A program made the position numbers and the translations under genes. Below, in pieces: positions 11,657 to 22,900 of a DNA stretch of 64,000 nucleotides (the stretch's first letter is position 1; every line of letters starts with the position of its first letter). The stretch comes from Persicaria tinctoria (Eukaryota; Streptophyta; Magnoliopsida; Caryophyllales; Polygonaceae), in contig JBANSL010000009.1 in assembly GCA_037127255.1 (NCBI GenBank), forward strand, positions 24,392,475 through 24,456,474, read 5' to 3'. A model generated the notes under the pieces. That model made no database searches, was not told the DNA's origin, and was given only the letters and a program-made list of their open reading frames with translations.

Positions 11657-12414
11657 CCAGTATATATACTTGACTGGCTGCATTCTCACCCCAATTCAGC
11701 AAATTCCACCAAGTAATTGCATATATGAAGCCTAAACCAATAAGCACATATAGGAACTCCAAGCAACTACTCAACATAAGTATGTAATACGCACATGCAA
11801 GATAAGAGACTAATGGATGTTTTAAACAGGGAACTACACAAGGCACAAGCCATAAAACAGTGAGCCATAGACATATTCACCCAAAATCTGCAGCATACAC
11901 AGGCATAAACCCTATCCCCTAATCGGAAAGCTTTCGATGTCGTCAATTAGTACTCTATGTCGAAAACCCTATTAACAACTCAGATTTCATTCAAAACAAA
12001 CTCCTAATCGATGAAAACCCTAAAATCCAAACAGTTTTTTTCAACACATATGCCAATTGGGGTTGTACTTACTTGGAATTGAAAGATTTTCGATGAAGAA
12101 GAGCACCGCTGGTGAACCAAACCCGATCGCGTCGCTTCTTCTTCAGGATTTTTTTTGTGGCTTGCAAGAGAAGAGTGGAAGTGGAAAGGACCGATGGAGT
12201 GGTATTTATGAAGAGAGAGGGGCTCCATCGGCGGGGGGGGGGGGGGGGGGGGGTTCACCAAATTTGGAATCCCGTGTCATCTAACATAATAACCCCTTCA
12301 ACATTAAATATAAGGGCAATTCGCACAAATAGGTATTTACTACCATTTCCTTTAAATATAATGATGTTTCAATATGGTCACAAGGTTGGTATTTTTGTAC
12401 GTTGCTATGAACTA
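11657..12414. other. MULE noncoding sequence with a 21-base G tract
   Basis: No supported gene. Small ORFs around 12004-12284 overlap each other on both strands and show no homology I can name. A homopolymer of 21 G lies at 12233-12253, followed directly by a degenerate motif copy (CCGTGTCA at 12272). The words at 12311 (GGGCAATTCGCACAAATA) resemble a MULE terminus and may be a remnant of another element end. Confidence 0.4.
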
Positions 12415-12649
12415 CTACCTCTGTTCCGAAAACCTTGTCACTTCACTATTCACGCACGCTTATTTTAGGAGATAAAACTATATAAAATATCTATTTTTGT
12501 AATTATTTTTTAAAACAATTTCGTAGCTATTATTAGTAAGTACAAACTTGTTACAAAAATTTTATGAAAAAATATATTTTATATAGTTTTTATCATTATA
12601 AAAAAGCGTGCGTGAATAGTCAATGATAAGCTTTGTCGAACGGAGGGAG
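12415..12649. mobile_element. Stowaway-like MITE (Tc1/mariner), copy a
   Basis: The inverted ends read CTACCTCTGTTCCG... and ...CGAACGGAGGGAG, with about 40 bp of extended inverted repeat (AAGCGTGCGTGAATAGT on the right arm). Insertion is at TA: the related empty site at 8171-8250 reads GAACTATTTCG. The right-hand TA has become TG. It is the same family as 26426-26653. Confidence 0.85.
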
Positions 12650-15028
12650 TGTTTCGATTTCTTTATCTTCAGTCGGTGGTTATGTGTTGTAGACTTTGTA
12701 GCACGAAAACAGAAACGGACATAGGACACGGACACGGGAAGACACGGGGAAATGGCATTTTCAATAAAACATAGGACACGGACACGCCAAAGAGATATGA
12801 TATATATATATATATCATTTTAAAGGTCTTGCAAAGATGTATACATTTATACTAATAAGAGCCACGTAGATGTTAAGACCAATGAGATCAAATAAATAAT
12901 TATATAAAATTTTAAATCAAAATATATACAAATAAACAATGCTGAGTCTAAAAATTAATCAAAGTATAGAGAGGATGATACGTTTGGAATCCCCGATCCT
13001 TCGCCTGTGGGTTCAGGATCAAGAACTCCAAACTGTTTGATGGCCCGATCTTGCAATATTCTTGCTATTCTAGATGTTTACAAACAGTTACAATAAAAGA
13101 CTTGAAACTATTGTGAAAGAAAGAAAAACAAACAAACAAATAAAAACTAGAACAAAGACAAATGCCAACAAAGGAAACAACAACAGCGACGGCAACGGTG
13201 GTGGCGACGGATGCTGCGGGCGCAGCAAGTCTGCTGCGGCCGCCGCCAGCGACGGTTCCTCTGTTGCAGCGACGGTGGCCTGGGTTCCAGCGACAGTTTC
13301 TCAGCTTTTCTCTTCTTTCTTGTGTTTGGTTTTGTGTTTGGGATTATGGTTTAGATGTTGGTTTGATATCGGATGAACAAGAACATAAATTGATTGCAAA
13401 GGCTTTTGGATTGGGAATCGAGGGAACCTTTTAATCCTTAAAAGGGTTCCTCAATTATAATTCCAATCTAATTTTTATTGAATGTAAAACATGAGTTTAA
13501 ATAGACAATATACCAATTCTATCTTGTGCAAAAGATAGAGTTTTGGTAACTAAAGATAAATCAAATAATCTATAGATATGTAAATCTTTCCTAAAATAAG
13601 TAAATCTAACTAAGGATAGAAAATTAACAACTTGGTGGACAAGAATTATATCTAGAAGAGATATAATTATTTCCACATTATTTTCCTAAATTCATAAAAT
13701 AATTAAATCTAATTTAATTAAATAAATTCGAAAATAATTAAATAATTATCTAGAAATTCGTCCAAACAGTGACAGCTGTAAAGATGATGAATTTCGGCCA
13801 TTCTCGAGGTCGATTCTGGAGAAACCTTCAACAGCAAAGTTGTAGATCTTTTCGTCCTCGTTCCAACAAGGTATGGTACGATCTCATCCGATAAACATGG
13901 ACTCCGAACGACCCATTTTACTGAGACGTCGATATGCTGTCAACCCATTAAGAACGAACTCAAACTTGAACATTGGATCACCTTGCTCCTTTGAACCTTG
14001 TTCCATGGTGGAGCCTTCTTCCTTCTTTTGAGGATGACACTCTTCGCCATCAATGGCCCTCGAATCGATCTTGAGAGCTCGCCTGGATCAAGATCATTGT
14101 TTGACCCACAAAAGGCCATCTTGATATGCATCACACCCCGAACCCCAGATTCGAAGATAACAGACAACAGAGATAGGGGGCGTACCTTCTAACTTTCCTG
14201 CCGTCGTTCTTCTCTTATCCAACCGTTCCCGACAGGCTCTTCTTCGACCCGTTGTTCCTCGTCGTCGGCGTCTCTTCTTCCTCCCCCTTTCAAACGGTTT
14301 TGAGTTATGGAAATTTAGAGATGGAGTCCCGATGATTACATACAGAGAGTGTGTGGTGATATCCGAGACGTGTGTCAACTCACCCGAAAATATTCTTTTT
14401 TTTTTCTTTTGAGTTACGGGCAATTTTTTCCAAATAAATGGGAAAAGGTCAATTTTTCCAAATTATCCCCCATTGTGATATTTTTGCAAGTTTGGCCAAA
14501 ATTTGGTCTATCTTTGACCACTGGTTGACTATGTTCTTATTGTCGAAACTTTGGTTATAAGTTGTCAGGAAATCACCCGTGTCACCAAACTTAGAATCCC
14601 GTGTCAACTTACATAATAACCCCTTCAACATTGTCATAATGGTGATTTCAATATGGTCACAAGGGTGATTTCCTAACACCACTACCACAAACACTCAGGA
14701 ATGTAAACATGATGTCAAATAAGTGTCAATGCATTGGTGAATTCATTATCATAGCGTCAACCACCGAAATGTCTAACATCAAATTGAAAGTTGTGACATG
14801 ATAACCCCTTCTACCTGACACGGGAAGACAAATAGGGTGATAGGGGTATTTTCTGAATCCATCCCCAAAAGTATTACGAAGTTCTTCACCACTTAACTGT
14901 AGTATATAACCCGTTCCCAAAAGTACAGCAGCCTACTTAGAGTTTGTCATATGTACAAACAGCCTAATTACACTACCAAATATGTAGCCCGTTCACAAAA
15001 TAACATAGACGGAGAATGGTCCAACCAC
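12650..15028. other. Unresolved MULE-internal or nested sequence
   Basis: 12700-12790 holds GGACACGG words and a short TA dinucleotide run. 13070-14000 looks like LTR or other noncoding retroelement sequence, with no domain I can name. A Ser/Arg-rich ORF on the - strand (14094-14423) is low complexity and unsupported. MULE noncoding sequence returns by about 14560: CCGTGTCA at 14577 and 14599 (22 bp apart) and a triad at 14794 (TGACATGA), 14816 (TGACACGG) and 14838 (TGATAGGG). Confidence 0.4.
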
Positions 15029-16045
15029 TGACCCAAACCGGCAAATGCAAAAGAATACCCAGCTGCTGAGGTAAGGCGTTGGACCACCAATGGAGGAACA
15101 CATCTAAGAACGACGACACTTGAAACGGGAAAATTCTCCCCGAGATGGGTATCGACAAGTCTTAGGGCGACCAGGGCGCCGCTTCACGTCCGGGGGGAGA
15201 CACACCGCGCTGGACATGGATGGGGGATTCGCCAATCTGCTCTTGGAGGAATCGCATATAGCACATTCTCGTAACACACCTTCCATGCTGCGACTTTGTA
15301 GAAGTCATTCATGAGAGAGAATAAATTGCTACCTCGAAACCTTGCAGCCGCTATGGCGTGCTGGCACGGAAACTGGTCAGTGTCGAACCGCTTGCATGTG
15401 CAGGTTCGGGCACACAGGTTCACAACCCAGGTGGAGGACCCTCTGCGGATAGTGTACTCGTGTGCGCTGAGGGCTCTAACATCCATGAATGTTGCCAACG
15501 CATAGCTCGTTTGCAGCTCACCTTGAACTTAATCGCTGACCCGAACCGGCAAATGCAAAAGAATACCTAGCTGCTGAGGTAAGGCGTTGGACCACCAATG
15601 GAGGAACACATCTAAGAACGACGACGCTTGAAACGGGTAAATTCTCCCCGAGATGGGTATCGACAAGTCTTAGGGCGACCAGGGCGCCGCTTCACGTCCG
15701 GGGGGAGACACACCGCGCTGGACATGGCTAGGGGGATTCGCCAATCTGCTCTTGGAGGAATCGGATATAGCACATTCTCGTAACACGCCTTCCATGCTGC
15801 GACTTTGTAGAAGTCATTCACGAGAGAGAAAAAATTGCTACCTCGAAACCTTGCAGCCGCTAGGCGTGCTGGCACGGAAACTGGTCAATGTCGAACCGCT
15901 TGCATGTGCAGGTTCGGGCACACAGGTTCACAACCCAGGTGGAGGACCCTCTGCGGACAGTGTACTCGTGTGCGCTGAGGGCTCTAACATCCATGAATGT
16001 TGCCAACGCATAGCTCGTTTGCAGCTCACCTTGAACTTAATCGCT
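15029..16045. repeat. 508-bp tandem duplication of the transposase SWIM exon
   Basis: The segment starting TGACCCAAACCGG at 15029 is repeated from 15537, running to about 16045, at about 98 percent identity by eye. Each copy encodes, on the - strand, the SWIM zinc finger (CTCKRF...PCQHA) and the basic tail of the transposase. The upstream copy in reading direction (15537-16045) lacks one base after PCQHA, which shifts the frame; the other copy is open there. Confidence 0.85.
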
Positions 16046-18721
16046 GACCGTCGATGCCGATTTGGTGCTTTTTTCCCGTCGCTCGTAAAACCACTTGGAT
16101 ACTGTTTCGATGACAGCATCAATCAGGGCTATGATGGGTAGGTCGCGGGGCTCTTTGAACACGGAATTCAGACACTCGGAGTTGTTCGTCGTCAATATGT
16201 TGTAGCGCATCCCCAAGAAGTATGCCCGGGCCCAGTTCTAGAATCCAGCCTCTTTCAGGTATTGGCCCGCAGGGGGTGACTGAGCGCAGAAATCAGCAAA
16301 GTGCTTCTCGAACTCTGCCCTCGTGTACGCCTTCACCACCTTTAAGTACAACATGTGCAGGCCCGTCACCCCCTTGTACTTAACCCTGGCATTCTGAAAT
16401 AGATGCCATTGGCAGGCCCCTTGCTTGGCAAACACATAGTGGTCCCTCAAACCTTTGACGATACTAAGATGCCGACCAGAGACAAACATTAAGTACGGTG
16501 TATCCTCGACGACATGTAGCATGTTCTTGAAGAAGAAGCCCCATGACCCGTGATTCTCGCCATCGACAATTGCAAACGCGATCGGCTATACACTATAGTC
16601 TGCATCTTGGGTTGTGGCAAATAGAAGTGTGCCCCTGAACTTCCCTTTCAGGAAACTCCCATCAACTGAAATCACTTGCACATGGATATCGACGCCAGCT
16701 GGTTAGGTGACATGGTTATGTATGTTAGGTGACATGCAATATTATAGTACCGACATGGGGTATTACATTTCGAAGGTAGGGAATCGCCTTGCGCTATACC
16801 CCGAAGCTAACAAAGGCGTACTTGAATCTTTGGGATGCGTCCAGCTCTAACTTAGTATATGTCCCGGGGTTAGTCTGCTCCAACATGTGCAGGTATGGAA
16901 TAATATCTCGGTAGCTGTCTTTGTCGGTCCCATGCTTCACCTCCCTCGCTGTTAGTCGTGCCCTTCGTGCCTTCCAGTAGCTACACGATACTCCATACTC
17001 GGACTTCGTCATTTTCTGCACTTGCTCGGGAACGAGGTCCTTTCGAGTCCCGGTGAACCTGCATATAATGGTGTCATGGTGAGTTACATAATGTGACATG
17101 AGGAATAATGTTGTGTGACATAAATAGTTGTTCGCAACTAAAGTAACACTTACGTGGTCACGAGGTTGCGTCCAATCATGTTCGACGTAGCATGTCGGCT
17201 ATGGTTGTGCATCATGCTCATGTCACATGTATGCTCCTGGACATACTGTCGGATGGACCACATAATCGTGCGCCGGTAAGTCGACGCCCTTAACATCCAC
17301 GTGCACTTGCTGTCCAAACAACCAACTAAATAGGTTTTGTTACACGACCTCATCACTACAAATTCGAAGCACTTCTGCACTGCAATCCACTTCAGACAAG
17401 TCTGCAATTCTACCTTCGAGGCGAACATTTGTCCCTCCGAAATTTCTGTCAGCTTCCGTCGTAGATCCTGGGTCCGAGGCGTTGCTTTGTCCACCATAGC
17501 TTCTACGTTCTCCATCGAAGGTGGGGATGTGATGGACCTAGGAACCCGATCTTCAAGTTCCCTCATCACCTCATCCTCAACTTCGTCCCCCTCCGTCGAC
17601 ACCCTCATACCCGGGTCTTCCTCATAATCCTCCCAGTCAAAATAATCCCAATCTTCTTCCCTCTTCACTCCGGAATCCAAGTCCTCCTCCTCCTCCTCAC
17701 TGCTAATGGCTATGACATCCACCCCCTTATACTTGTCACCTTCACATTTTACCGTGTCATCTGGGGAGGAGTCCGTGTCACCCAAGTGGCTAACATCTAG
17801 ACTATCACACCTGTCACCCTCAAGAATATCCATGTCACCAGTTCCAAACCCTATGTCAGCTGCGTGCTCTTGGCTCTTCCCTATCACCCCACCCAACTGG
17901 ATCAATTCCGGACCTTTACCCTTGTCACCTACACTCTTAAGCTTTTCACGAGTTCCAAACCCACTATCAGTAGTGTCCTCCTGTCTCTTCCCTATCACCT
18001 CATCCATGTGGTTCGACTCTGGACATTTACCCTTGTCACCTTCAAAAATACGTCTATCACCAGTTCCAAAACCCATTTCAGTAGCGTCATCATGCCTCTT
18101 CCCTATGACCTCAGCCAAGAGGATCACCTCCGGACCCTTTCCTTTGTCACCTTCACATATATCTTTGTCACCCCTTCCAAACCCCGTGTCAACATTGTTT
18201 TTCACCCTTATATCGTTGCTCATCCCTATTGACTGGCTAACCCCTCCTCCACCATATAACCCCACATCTACAACCATAGGGTTTGGTTGTGGCTTACCTT
18301 CTGCCTCCAGCTCGTCCACCTTTTGAGAGTTACGAGGCCCACTCAAGCATTCTTCCCCGATGCCGGGTTGTGGTACTTGAAGGCTCTCTTTCACCACTGG
18401 ACCAACATATATCGCCATGGGCCATGGATGTTCCCTAGACTTGGAGTTCAGAAACTTAAAAGCCTCAAGGTCGTCATCATCACCTATCGTTATCGGATGA
18501 CCCGCTTCTTCCCCCTTTGACATGTAAGACAACCGCCAATCTTCATATGAACAATCATGGCCGACCTTGAGCCTCAACAGTTGAGTTAGAGAGGCAAAGT
18601 CGATGCCCTCTTCAATGATCACATTCTTCCGCTCGGTTTCACCAGAATACACCCACCCGACACCATCGAACAACCAACGACCGTTGAAGATGAGAGTAAC
18701 ACAGACTTTGGCGTTTTGCCC
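15104..18721 (-). pseudogene. MuDR-type MULE transposase, broken
   Basis: Read on the - strand, the N-terminal exon (about 18721 to 17154) encodes a PB1-like start (WVYSGETERK...), a 37-residue acidic repeat region, and the MuDR zinc-binding/DNA-binding segment (CFEFVVMRSCNKTY...CLDSKCTWMLR...H). A GT-AG intron separates it from the exon starting at 17058 (FTGTRKDLVPEQVQKM). The DDE core follows: ISVDGSFLKGKFRG carries the first Asp. The second, usually in an SDRH motif, reads SGRH, so the catalytic Asp is replaced by Gly. NNSECLNSVFKE carries the Glu region. Two SWIM fingers follow because of the tandem duplication. Stops interrupt the core (near 16588 and 16238-16240). The protein would cut and join element ends in the nucleus; this copy cannot. 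Introns carry motif triads at 16708/16730/16751 and 17072/17094/17116. Confidence 0.85.
17731..18191 (-). repeat. 111-bp coding repeats in the transposase, each with an in-frame TGACA triad
   Basis: The - strand encodes a repeat of about 37 residues (GFGTGD...EGDKGKGPE...VIGKR). On the DNA, CCGTGTCA-like words start at 17809/17830/17851, 17920/17941/17962, 18031/18052/18073 and 18142/18163/18184, always 21 bp apart, with 111 bp between triads. A further triad lies at 17731/17752/17773. The words give the recurring Gly-Asp and Asp-Thr pairs. The same word is spaced 22 bp in noncoding parts of the element. Confidence 0.75.
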
Positions 18722-19213
18722 TGCAATTGATAACTTGGATCAGCACCATTGTTAATGGGTATCTACTCTTCACGAAACATGACGAGAAATAGGAGAGAAG
18801 TCTAGCCATTGCAACCGAGAATTAGGGTTTCTCAGATACCTCTATGACACGGAAGTTTACAAACACTGACACGAACAAATAAAGAGCCCGTCTCCAGCTC
18901 TCTTGTCCATGTGAAGACCGAAACTGATGGCATCTCTCATCCTCTCCTATTAGACTTTAAAAATGGAGGGAAACCTTTCCCATCACCTTTATAAATATGT
19001 CAATTATGACCTTCTCTCTCCAATTTTGGCGCCAAAATCCCCACCAAAACTGATGTCCCATCTCTCTCTCTCTCCTTGTGACAACCTGCAACCGGCTTAG
19101 CACTTTGCTCATCCTATTTGCACTAATACCACATATGGTAGTTTTGCAAATTTTTCAAAAAAGTGGTATTTTTGCAAACCCATAAAAAAAATGTATATTT
19201 GTGCAAATTGCCC
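18722..19213. other. Right-terminal noncoding region of the MULE
   Basis: Contains TGACACGG at 18845 and TGACACGA at 18867 (22 bp apart), then sequence with TTTGCAAA-like words and a terminus read on the - strand as GGGCAATTTGCAC. This is probably the transposase promoter and the element end. I found no matching inverted repeat inside the window. Confidence 0.45.
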
Positions 19214-19979
19214 ATAAAAATATCCAAGATTTTATTCAGTTACAAATCTTTTGCACTTGGGTGTGTCCGTGTGTGTCTATCTCCCTCTACTCTCCATTGT
19301 CGCATTGATCCGAATTGCAAATCTCTTGCATGTGTTTTGTCTCCAACGAATTCACTGCCGATCTTCTACTTTTTAGGGGATCTCTACTGGATTTGACATT
19401 AAAATTCCGCCATTGCAAACCCCCCCGGAGACACCTCTTCGTCTTCGGCCTCCACTCTCGCTACCGACCTCTTCTTGCCGCATAATTGCTCGATTTTACT
19501 TTTCAATTTTCAATTCCCAGTGTCGTTAGCGCGTACGAATTCAACCCCCGCAGAATTTTGGAGCTTTTCGAATTGAAACCTTGATGTGATTTGTTGATTT
19601 TGAATACTTCGCTACAGTTTTTCCCCTTTTTCATTCGAACCTTTCTCTCTCCACCAATTTGTTACTGTGCGGTGGAATAAATTGTGCTATTCCACCGATA
19701 ATTCGATGCTAGGTCAAATTCCTCGCCCATTACTCAGTCAAATCTGGGGTGCCTGTTCCTCGTGCGATTTGGTTTAGATGAACAATGAATCCTGGTGGCA
19801 TTTTTTCACCTTCTGCGCGGGGTTCATTACACGCTTGTGGAATTCCAAATTTCCTTGCAAGTCAGAGGAGATTGGAAAGGGTGTTAGAGAAAGTTAAGAT
19901 AACCTGCTTGACGGTTTTGGGGAGTTGTTCCTTCAAATAAGGCAGCTCTGCATTTTGGGGTTCTTAGATTTGTTACTTA
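19214..19979 (+). promoter_or_regulatory. Promoter and 5' UTR of the mitochondrial carrier gene
   Basis: Pyrimidine-rich sequence (CTCTCTCC, TTCCCCTTTTTC) immediately before the carrier start codon, as in plant 5' leaders. No TATA box could be chosen with confidence. A 5' UTR intron is possible but not proven. The MULE end lies about 770 bp upstream of the ATG. Confidence 0.4.
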
Positions 19980-22900
19980 ATGGAGCAGAGACAGATGAAA
20001 GGGAAGGATTCAAAGCGCTGCAATCCGGTTAGGAAACCAGGACCCGCCACAATGGATCATGTTCTATTGGCATTGCAAGAGTCAAAAGATGAGAGGGATC
20101 TGAGACTTCGTAATCTCTTTAATAACTTTGATAAGTTGAATTCGGGGTATTTGGACCATGCTCAGATCGAAGCCGGTCTCTCAGCGCTTCATATTCCATC
20201 ACAATATAAGTATGCTAGGGATCTCTTGAATGTCTGTGATGCTAACAAGGATGGAAGAGTTGATTATTTGGAGTTCCGTCGCTACATGGATGCTAAGGAG
20301 CTCGAGCTTTATCGTATCTTCCAGGCTATCGATATTGAGCATAGTGGCTGCATTTCCCCGGAGGAGCTATCTGATGCCCTGGTGAAAGCAGGTGAGTCAA
20401 TACCTTTTTGAACTGATTGAATTGATGCACTTTACTGTTTTGTTGATTGATGTTGTTTGAAGGTTATATAAGAACTCAGTTTATTCCACCTCATCACACC
20501 GTCATTTCTTATTTTGCAAGTTTGCAACATAGAACTCTTGTATGGTGTTTTAAGGGAATAAGTTGATTACTGACTGGAAGTATTTATATTTGCATTACAC
20601 ATTTTCATAATTCTGCATGTTTTGGAGGTTATTTGTATACACTTGTGTCCTTGGAATCTGTACATAGATGGCAGCATTCGTCACACACGCTATGTTCTGG
20701 CATAATATCACAGGCTAGCTGTAGTTGTATGATCGAGGTGTGTGGCATAATGTTGATTGTCTGAACAATGTATAGGAGTTTTATGTTGTAGCATTGTCTA
20801 TTATCTTTTTCATGTCCTCCTTGCCTTTCTAAGTGCTTTGAATATTTTCTTTTTTCATAAGATGTTGATGTTGAATATTTACATGAAACTGGTATCTCTA
20901 TTATTCAATGAACTATTTCTAATAGGGGTCTAGAGGTCTAATTGATTTTTTTAAGGAAAAAAATTACTAAAAACATTGCCACTTTTAATGGTCCAAATCT
21001 CCTCGTTTTGCACAAGCTATTATCACACTACTCTTTAGGACTGTTTGATTGAAAAAGTTTTAATGCTGTTATTTCACAATGTCTGTAAGTTTAATGAAGA
21101 TAGGAAATTAATAGCTTTTATGGATGGGGTAATGGCAATTATATTGTTGCAATGACATGGTAATCTTTCTTTATGGGATGACAACAAAGTTCTCCATGTG
21201 TTCTATACGTTTGATGTACTACGTATTTTGAAGTTGTGTTAGTTATAATTCTTTTGGATTATCATTCGTTGTCTGCAAATACTGGCTTGAGCTTTCGATG
21301 ACACAATTTTAGATGCAAAGGTTTAAGAGTCCGTGCATGCCATATGCTACTCCATTATATGTTGCAGCGAATTTTATCCTTTTAAGGTCTTTCATTTTCA
21401 GTTTCATCTTCTCTAGCTTGTAAGTTGAATGACTTTTGTACAACAGCGTAAGGCAATCAGCAGTAGAGTAACACAGTCCAAAAATTTTAACTTCTTAACA
21501 CCAAATCTCTTCTCAAAATCTTGATATTTTCATTTTTCACCCACATTCAAACACGCCATTTGAAACATTTTAACAATCTCTCCTAAAAGATTTCTAATAA
21601 AATCCATTTTATTAGAAATCTGAGTACACTATACAAAACATATGCATGTAGCCTTTAGGTGTGTAGGCAAATATTCCCTCCGATCTAAAATATTTGTTTT
21701 TTAATATTCCGCACCGTTTTTTAAGAAAGCTAAAAATCCTATAAAATATCAATTTTTGAAAATTAAGTTTTCTAATAATTTCATACTTATTAGTAATAAC
21801 TATTAAGTATTAAATTATTAAATAACATGAATAAAAAAATCAGTATTTTATAGTAGTATTTTTGCTTCTTAAATAGCGTGTCGAAAAGTCAAGCATCAAA
21901 TATTTTCGATTGGAGGGAGTAATTTTGTGAATTTCCAAAAAAACTGCCGATAAATGATTAAAATACATTGCCTCTGTCTTGAATTGGTAAATAAAGAGCG
22001 ATTGCCTCTGTCATCTGGATGTACATGTACTTTGTGGCTGAGACTGCATGAATCTTCTAGTTCCTCCAATACGAAAAATGGTGTTGTTTTGTTCGACTTC
22101 AAGCCAAAATGATCATTTTTAATAAGCTGAAAAGAAAAGACAACAAAACAGCTCCCTTAATTTGTCATCTAGCTGCACTGCACATCTTGCCGACCCATAT
22201 GCATTTGAACTTTTACTAGCCACATGTGAAAAATTTATCACCACTGACTTCTATGATTCAGGGTCTGTTTGGCGCACAAACTTTTTCTTTATATGGTAAC
22301 TTGTATCCCTAATAAGATGACTGATAATAATCTGCTGATACGGATACCTGGAATAAGGTTTGTGCTCCACAAAATCCTTCAACTAGATATTAACATTGTG
22401 GATGGCCTAAAAGATTTTGTAGAAAAGGGAGATCAATTGTATGCCCATCCAAACCATTCTATTCATTTTAATGGTGCTTTCTCATTTACAACATTTCAAT
22501 GTGGACTTCTCATGTCATTCAAATGGGTCATCTCCTAGAATTTACCTTTTCCTTCTCAGAATTGCCCTCTCTCTTTCTTGGCGTTCCTCTCTGATCTTTT
22601 ATACACAGAAACCCAGATCTTCTCTAAGATATTTCTCTTGAACCTTGGAGGTATTTGATTAGTAAACAAATGTGAGTGGAAAAGGGAAAGGTAACTTGTC
22701 CAATTTGGGTTCGTCAATCGTGGACATCTTCTATTTTTATTTTAAAATTTCCTGAATGTTGGCTTAGGGTTAGGTTACGTGATTCCCTGTCCGACTTTCG
22801 AAGTACTTCTCATATGATTATATATCATGTGATTGTTTTCATCTCTTATAGATGTTATAATAATGTGAGTTGAGAAATAGTTAGTTATGCTATGACATTG

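Larger units (their letters stand above)
1..19213. mobile_element. Large Mutator-like (MULE, VANDAL/Kaonashi-like) composite element
   Basis: The block combines genes that travel together in plant MULEs: DUF1985-Ulp1 (C48) protease genes on the + strand (two copies) and, converging on them, a MuDR-type transposase with DDE core and SWIM zinc finger on the - strand, plus a small coiled-coil gene. Its right edge is probably near 19213. Read on the - strand, the sequence there begins GGGCAATTTGCAC, like many plant MULE ends, and the recurring TGACACGG motif disappears beyond this point. The left end lies outside the window, so no TIR pair or target duplication could be confirmed. All the genes carry stops, frameshifts or lost catalytic residues, so this copy is not autonomous. 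Later insertions include an LTR-like block (2840-4880), a hAT MITE (11183-11648) and a Stowaway MITE (12415-12649). Confidence 0.7.

Noticed and set aside
12233..12253. Run of 21 G as a biological feature
   Set aside because: Homopolymers of this length are prone to sequencing and assembly error; no other structure around it.
12311..12360. GGGCAATTCGCACAAATA as the left end of the MULE
   Set aside because: It resembles the terminus at 19213, but lies inside the transposon's noncoding DNA with the Ulp1 genes to its left, and no target duplication fits.
22269..22538. Small ORFs in carrier intron 1 as nested genes
   Set aside because: No homology, AT-rich and bounded by intron signals of a confirmed gene.
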